Of a DNA stretch of 10,509 nt, positions 7,888 through 10,509 are shown one piece after another. Origin of the DNA: an uncultured Senegalimassilia sp. (GTDB taxonomy: Bacteria; Actinomycetota; Coriobacteriia; Coriobacteriales; Eggerthellaceae); assembly GCA_934661765.1 (NCBI GenBank), contig CAKUJT010000084.1, forward strand, positions 1 to 10,509. The letters run 5' to 3'. The notes under the pieces are model-generated. The model ran no database searches. It was not told where the DNA came from and saw nothing but the letters and a program-made list of their open reading frames with translations. The first letter of the stretch is position 1, and the number at the start of each line of letters is the position of its first letter. Position numbers and translations under genes: made by a program.

Positions 7888-8805
7888 ATGAATCCGGAAT
7901 GGCCTCTAATCCTCTTCACCTTCTTCCTGTGCCTGTCCGGCGGCATCTTGGGCGCACAGGGCCTGCTCACCGTGCTCGGCAAGGGCAAGAAGATGCAGAA
8001 CATGGCGCTCATCGCCGCGCTGGCGACGCTTGTGATCGGCGGCATCTGCGTGTTCATGCACCTGCAGCATTGGGAGCGCATCTTCAACGCGTTCGGCGCG
8101 CTGCTCGCCGGTAACGGCTACGGCGTGTCCGGCATCACCCTCGAGCTGTGGGGCTGCGTCGTGGAGTTCATCGCGATCGCGCTGTTCTTCCTGTTCGCCC
8201 GCCGTGCCGAGGACGGCGTCGCCCCGAAGTGGGTCGGCATCCTGGCCATCATCGTGGGCCTGGCGCTTCCCATGGTCACCGGCGACTCCTACCTGATGCC
8301 GTCGCTGCCCACCTGGGATAACCCGCTTCTGATCGTGTACTACCTGACGAACACGGTCTTCATGGGCAGCCTGGCCGCGCTCGTGATCGCCGGCCTGACC
8401 GGCGACGTCGAAGCCCGCGACTTCATGGTCAAGACCGCCCTGGTCGGCGCCGTGGCCCATCTGGTCGTCGTGCTGGTGTACGCGATCATGATCAACGGCT
8501 CCGCCGCCACGTACTCCGCCGACATCGCGTTCTACTTCGACCCGACGCTGCCCGATGTGCCCATGGTCGACCGCGCCGCCGTCGTCGGCAGCCTGCTGGC
8601 CGGCTCCAACGCCCTGATGTTCTGGCTGGGCGCCATCATCGTCGGCATCGTCGCCCCGGCCGCCATCCTGTGGTTCGGCAAGGCGAACGAAGGCCAGCAG
8701 CTGGCCATCTACGCCGGCGGTGCAGGCGTGTGCTGCATCATCGGCGGCATCATCTGGCGCGTGCTCTTGTACTCGGCAGCGATGCACATCTTCGCCCTGT
8801 TCTAG
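7888..8805 (+). CDS. DmsC-like membrane anchor, quinol-oxidising subunit
   Basis: This is a 305-residue integral membrane protein with about eight hydrophobic segments, roughly at residues 6-30, 38-58, 84-104, 114-131, 147-170, 180-202, 236-263 and 272-296. The N-terminus EWPLILFTFFLCLSGGILGA closely resembles the start of the DMSO reductase anchor family (DmsC), which also has eight helices and a similar length. Family members bind menaquinol, release its protons and hand electrons to the DmsB-type subunit. The start at 7888 follows GGAGGGAG with good spacing, and only 4 bases separate it from the preceding stop. Charged or polar residues that could line a quinol site include His58, Glu86 and Glu93, but I cannot assign them. 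It is the last gene before the hairpin-rich gap, so the catalytic, iron-sulfur and anchor genes form a complete three-subunit enzyme. Confidence 0.93.
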   Translation: MNPEWPLILFTFFLCLSGGILGAQGLLTVLGKGKKMQNMALIAALATLVIGGICVFMHLQHWERIFNAFGALLAGNGYGVSGITLELWGCVVEFIAIALFFLFARRAEDGVAPKWVGILAIIVGLALPMVTGDSYLMPSLPTWDNPLLIVYYLTNTVFMGSLAALVIAGLTGDVEARDFMVKTALVGAVAHLVVVLVYAIMINGSAATYSADIAFYFDPTLPDVPMVDRAAVVGSLLAGSNALMFWLGAIIVGIVAPAAILWFGKANEGQQLAIYAGGAGVCCIIGGIIWRVLLYSAAMHIFALF

Positions 8806-8815
8806 GAATTGAGGG

Positions 8816-8877
8816 CCGCAGGGCCGGTTCTGGTCGGCCGGCCCTGCGGGCGAACAGGCGGGAAAACGCCTGCTCGC
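8816..8877 (+). terminator. Two adjacent hairpins after the anchor gene
   Basis: The first hairpin has a perfect 12-bp stem (CCGCAGGGCCGG, 8816-8827; partner 8838-8849) and a 10-base loop. The second follows with no gap: 11-base arms at 8850-8860 and 8867-8877, one mismatch, 6-base loop GGAAAA. Neither is followed by a T-run, so they are not textbook intrinsic terminators. They may give partial termination or protect the upstream mRNA from 3' decay, which would lower expression of the two downstream genes. Confidence 0.5.
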
Positions 8878-8896
8878 AAGCTGAAAAGGCGTGTTG

Positions 8897-8979
8897 GAGG
8901 GGGCTTACCTGAACGCCCCGCTTTCGGCAACGGAAGCCCCCTCATATACGCGTTTTCGCAAAGCCCCCGTCGGGGCTTT
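8897..8979 (+). promoter_or_regulatory. Attenuator-like leader before the NapG-like gene
   Basis: Four short complementary arms occur in order: GAGGGGGCTT (8897-8906), AAGCCCCCTC (8934-8943), AAAGCCCC (8960-8967) and GGGGCTTT (8972-8979). Arms 1 and 2 pair perfectly over 10 bp. Arms 3 and 4 pair over 8 bp around a CGTC loop, with the final T residues giving a terminator-like look. Arms 1 with 3 and 2 with 4 can also pair, so alternative folds are possible. The ribosome binding site of the next gene begins about 30 bases downstream. Regulation by refolding is inferred only from this pairing pattern. Confidence 0.4.
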
Positions 8980-9022
8980 CACGCATAGGAAGAGGAAACG
9001 AAAGACACGGAGAGGGGTCTTC

Positions 9023-9757
9023 ATGAGCGAGGAGAAGAAGGAAGGCGCGCAGGCCGCCGCCCCGCAGGACGTCGGCGCAGCTGCCGATGCGGCGCCCGCG
9101 CAGCCTGTTGCGAAGAAGGCGAAGGAGCCTATGAGCGTTTCGCGCCGGTCGCTGCTCATCGGCGTGGGCAGCACGGCCGCGCTGCTGGGATTGGGCGCCC
9201 TGCGCTATGCCGGCCACGTGCCGCTGAACCGACCGCCGGGAGGTCAGGACGAGGCGCACCTGGTCAGCGCCTGCATCCGCTGCGAGAAATGCTACGAGGC
9301 GTGCCCGCGCCACGTCATCAAGCCGGCGAAGATCGAGGACGGCCTTCTGGGGATGCGCAGCCCGCAGCTGGACTTCAGCGCCGATTACTGCGACTTCTGC
9401 GCCGAGGAGAACGGCGGCGTGCCCCTGTGCGTGGCATCGTGCCCCACCGAGGCGCTGCAGCTTCCCGCCGGCGCCGACGCGCACAACACCATCATCGGCC
9501 TGGCCGAGATCGACCCCAAGACGTGCCTGGCGTTCCGCGATACGGGCTGCCATTTCTGCTTCGACGCCTGCCGCGATGCCGGCTACGACGCCATCCAGCT
9601 CGACGGCAACGGTTACAGCCCGCGCCCGTACGTGATCGGGGGCAAGTGCGTCGGCTGCGGCGCCTGCGAGAGCGTGTGCGTGTCGCTGCAGCAAGGTTCC
9701 ATCGTCGCAGGAGCCACCGAGCGCGCCATCGTCGTCCGTCCCGCGTCCTCGCTGTAA
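9023..9757 (+). CDS. NapG/MauM-like Tat-signal ferredoxin with four [4Fe-4S] motifs
   Basis: This 244-residue protein is probably exported and held at the outer face of the membrane, moving electrons between a NapH-type quinol oxidase and an acceptor. The twin-arginine motif SVSRRSLLIGVG (38-49) is followed by a hydrophobic stretch (50-60). Sixteen cysteines form four groups: 84/87/90/94, 123/126/136/140, 168/176/179/183 and 209/212/215/219. This spacing, with the wide third group, is that of NapG and MauM. The start at 9023 follows GGAGAGGGG. It gives an unusual 37-residue Ala/Pro/Lys-rich segment before the Tat signal. The in-frame ATG at 9131 would give a normal short signal, but its AAGGAG is only 3 bases away. 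The gene lies 217 bases after the anchor gene and 10 bases before the NapH-like gene. Confidence 0.9.
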   Translation: MSEEKKEGAQAAAPQDVGAAADAAPAQPVAKKAKEPMSVSRRSLLIGVGSTAALLGLGALRYAGHVPLNRPPGGQDEAHLVSACIRCEKCYEACPRHVIKPAKIEDGLLGMRSPQLDFSADYCDFCAEENGGVPLCVASCPTEALQLPAGADAHNTIIGLAEIDPKTCLAFRDTGCHFCFDACRDAGYDAIQLDGNGYSPRPYVIGGKCVGCGACESVCVSLQQGSIVAGATERAIVVRPASSL

Positions 9758-9767
9758 GGGGGTTGTC

Positions 9768-10509
9768 ATGAAATTGAGCAAGATCCGTACCATCGTGGCG
9801 GCCGCCGTGTTCTGCATCCTGGCCGTGGGCCTGATCGCGGGCATCAACATGGGCACGCTGTCCGGTTTCGGTTTCGATTCGTTCAGCGCGCTGTGCCCGC
9901 TCGGCGCCATTACCACCATGCTGGCTACCAAGACCATGGTCCCGCGCGCCGTGTTCAGCATCATCATCATGGCGCTGCTGGTGTTCCTGTTCGGCCGCGC
10001 GTTCTGCGGCTGGATCTGCCCCGTCCCCGTGCTGGGCAAGCTGCGCGCGTTCTTCCGTTCGCCGAAGAAGCGCCGCGAGCTGGAGCAGGCGAAACGCGAC
10101 GAGGCGCTCGATATCGCCAAGCTCGAGCTGGGCTGCGGCGGGAAGGGCGGCTGCGAGAGCTGCAGCGCCTGCAAGCAACAGCGCGCCAAGCTGGATTCGC
10201 GCCATTACGTGCTGGGCGGCGCGCTGCTGTCCACGGCCATCTTCGGCTTCCCGGTGTTCTGCCTGGTGTGCCCCATCGGCCTGACCTTCGCCACCGTGCT
10301 GGTGTTCTGGCGCCTGTTCGCCAACGCGGACATGACCGTGGCCGTGGTCCTCATCCCGTTGATGCTGGTCATCGAGCTGGTGTTCCTGCGCAAATGGTGC
10401 ACGCGCTTCTGCCCCATGGCCGGCCTCATGAACCTGATGGGCCGCTTCAGCCGCACGTTCAAGCCCGTCATCGACGACGCGAAGTGCCTGGAGACGTCGA
10501 AGGGCACGG
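9768..10509 (+). CDS. NapH-like membrane iron-sulfur protein (3' end outside the window)
   Basis: The first 247 residues are present; the reading frame is open to the window end. The ATG follows AAGGGGG with 5 bases spacing, 10 bases after the NapG-like stop. Hydrophobic segments lie at about 8-28, 60-78, 148-166, 170-185 and 190-207. Conserved NapH/NosR-type motifs are visible: ALCPLG (Cys43), FCGWICPVPVLG (Cys80, Cys84), CLVCPIG (Cys165, Cys168) and CTRFCPMAG (Cys211, Cys215). Proteins of this kind oxidise menaquinol and pass electrons to a NapG-type ferredoxin. A further Cys-rich loop, CGGKGGCESCSAC (123-135), sits between membrane segments after a charged stretch (98-115). Cys240 near the edge probably begins the C-terminal ferredoxin motifs expected in NapH. 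Together with the preceding gene it forms a likely second quinol dehydrogenase module. Confidence 0.9.
   Translation, partial: MKLSKIRTIVAAAVFCILAVGLIAGINMGTLSGFGFDSFSALCPLGAITTMLATKTMVPRAVFSIIIMALLVFLFGRAFCGWICPVPVLGKLRAFFRSPKKRRELEQAKRDEALDIAKLELGCGGKGGCESCSACKQQRAKLDSRHYVLGGALLSTAIFGFPVFCLVCPIGLTFATVLVFWRLFANADMTVAVVLIPLMLVIELVFLRKWCTRFCPMAGLMNLMGRFSRTFKPVIDDAKCLETSKGT

Noticed and set aside
8891..9022. GTG start extending the NapG-like protein by 44 codons
   Set aside because: It reads through the hairpin arms, has no ribosome binding site and pushes the Tat motif further inside.
9492..10205. Minus-strand open frames opposite the NapG/NapH-like genes, including 10205-10507
   Set aside because: The plus strand encodes continuous NapG and NapH motifs here, and the minus-strand products are low-complexity with no domain.

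Overview
The window is GC-rich bacterial DNA. It most resembles a gut Coriobacteriia genome of the Eggerthellaceae type (Eggerthella, Gordonibacter and relatives). That placement is an inference from the very large Tat-exported molybdopterin enzyme with its CRACGKVEC iron-sulfur motif, the DMSO-reductase-style partner genes and the codon bias. No rRNA, tRNA, CRISPR array, transposase or phage gene was seen.

Layout. The left third (77-3049) carries two minus-strand genes: a divergent UvrD/Rep-type superfamily 1 helicase homologue whose arginine-finger positions appear substituted, and upstream of it a 280-residue protein of unknown function with an Ala/Glu-rich helical segment. A 363-base divergent intergenic region (3050-3412) holds candidate promoters in both directions, a short inverted repeat that could be an operator, and a long palindrome with 20-base arms in the leader of the plus-strand operon.

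The right two thirds (3413 to the window end) is one respiratory gene cluster on the plus strand: a 1263-residue Tat-exported molybdopterin oxidoreductase, a DmsB-like protein with four [4Fe-4S] motifs, a DmsC-like eight-helix membrane anchor, a leader-like gap full of hairpins (8806-9022), a Tat-signal NapG/MauM-like ferredoxin, and a NapH-like membrane iron-sulfur protein that runs off the window end.

How the genes probably work together (inference from family knowledge): the DmsC-like anchor takes electrons from menaquinol, the DmsB-like subunit passes them through four iron-sulfur clusters, and the large subunit reduces an unknown substrate outside the membrane at its molybdenum centre. 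The NapG/NapH-like pair is a second possible quinol-to-ferredoxin route in the same cluster. The substrate cannot be read from the sequence. The large subunit recalls the group of Eggerthellaceae enzymes that includes catechol dehydroxylases, but that is a hypothesis only.
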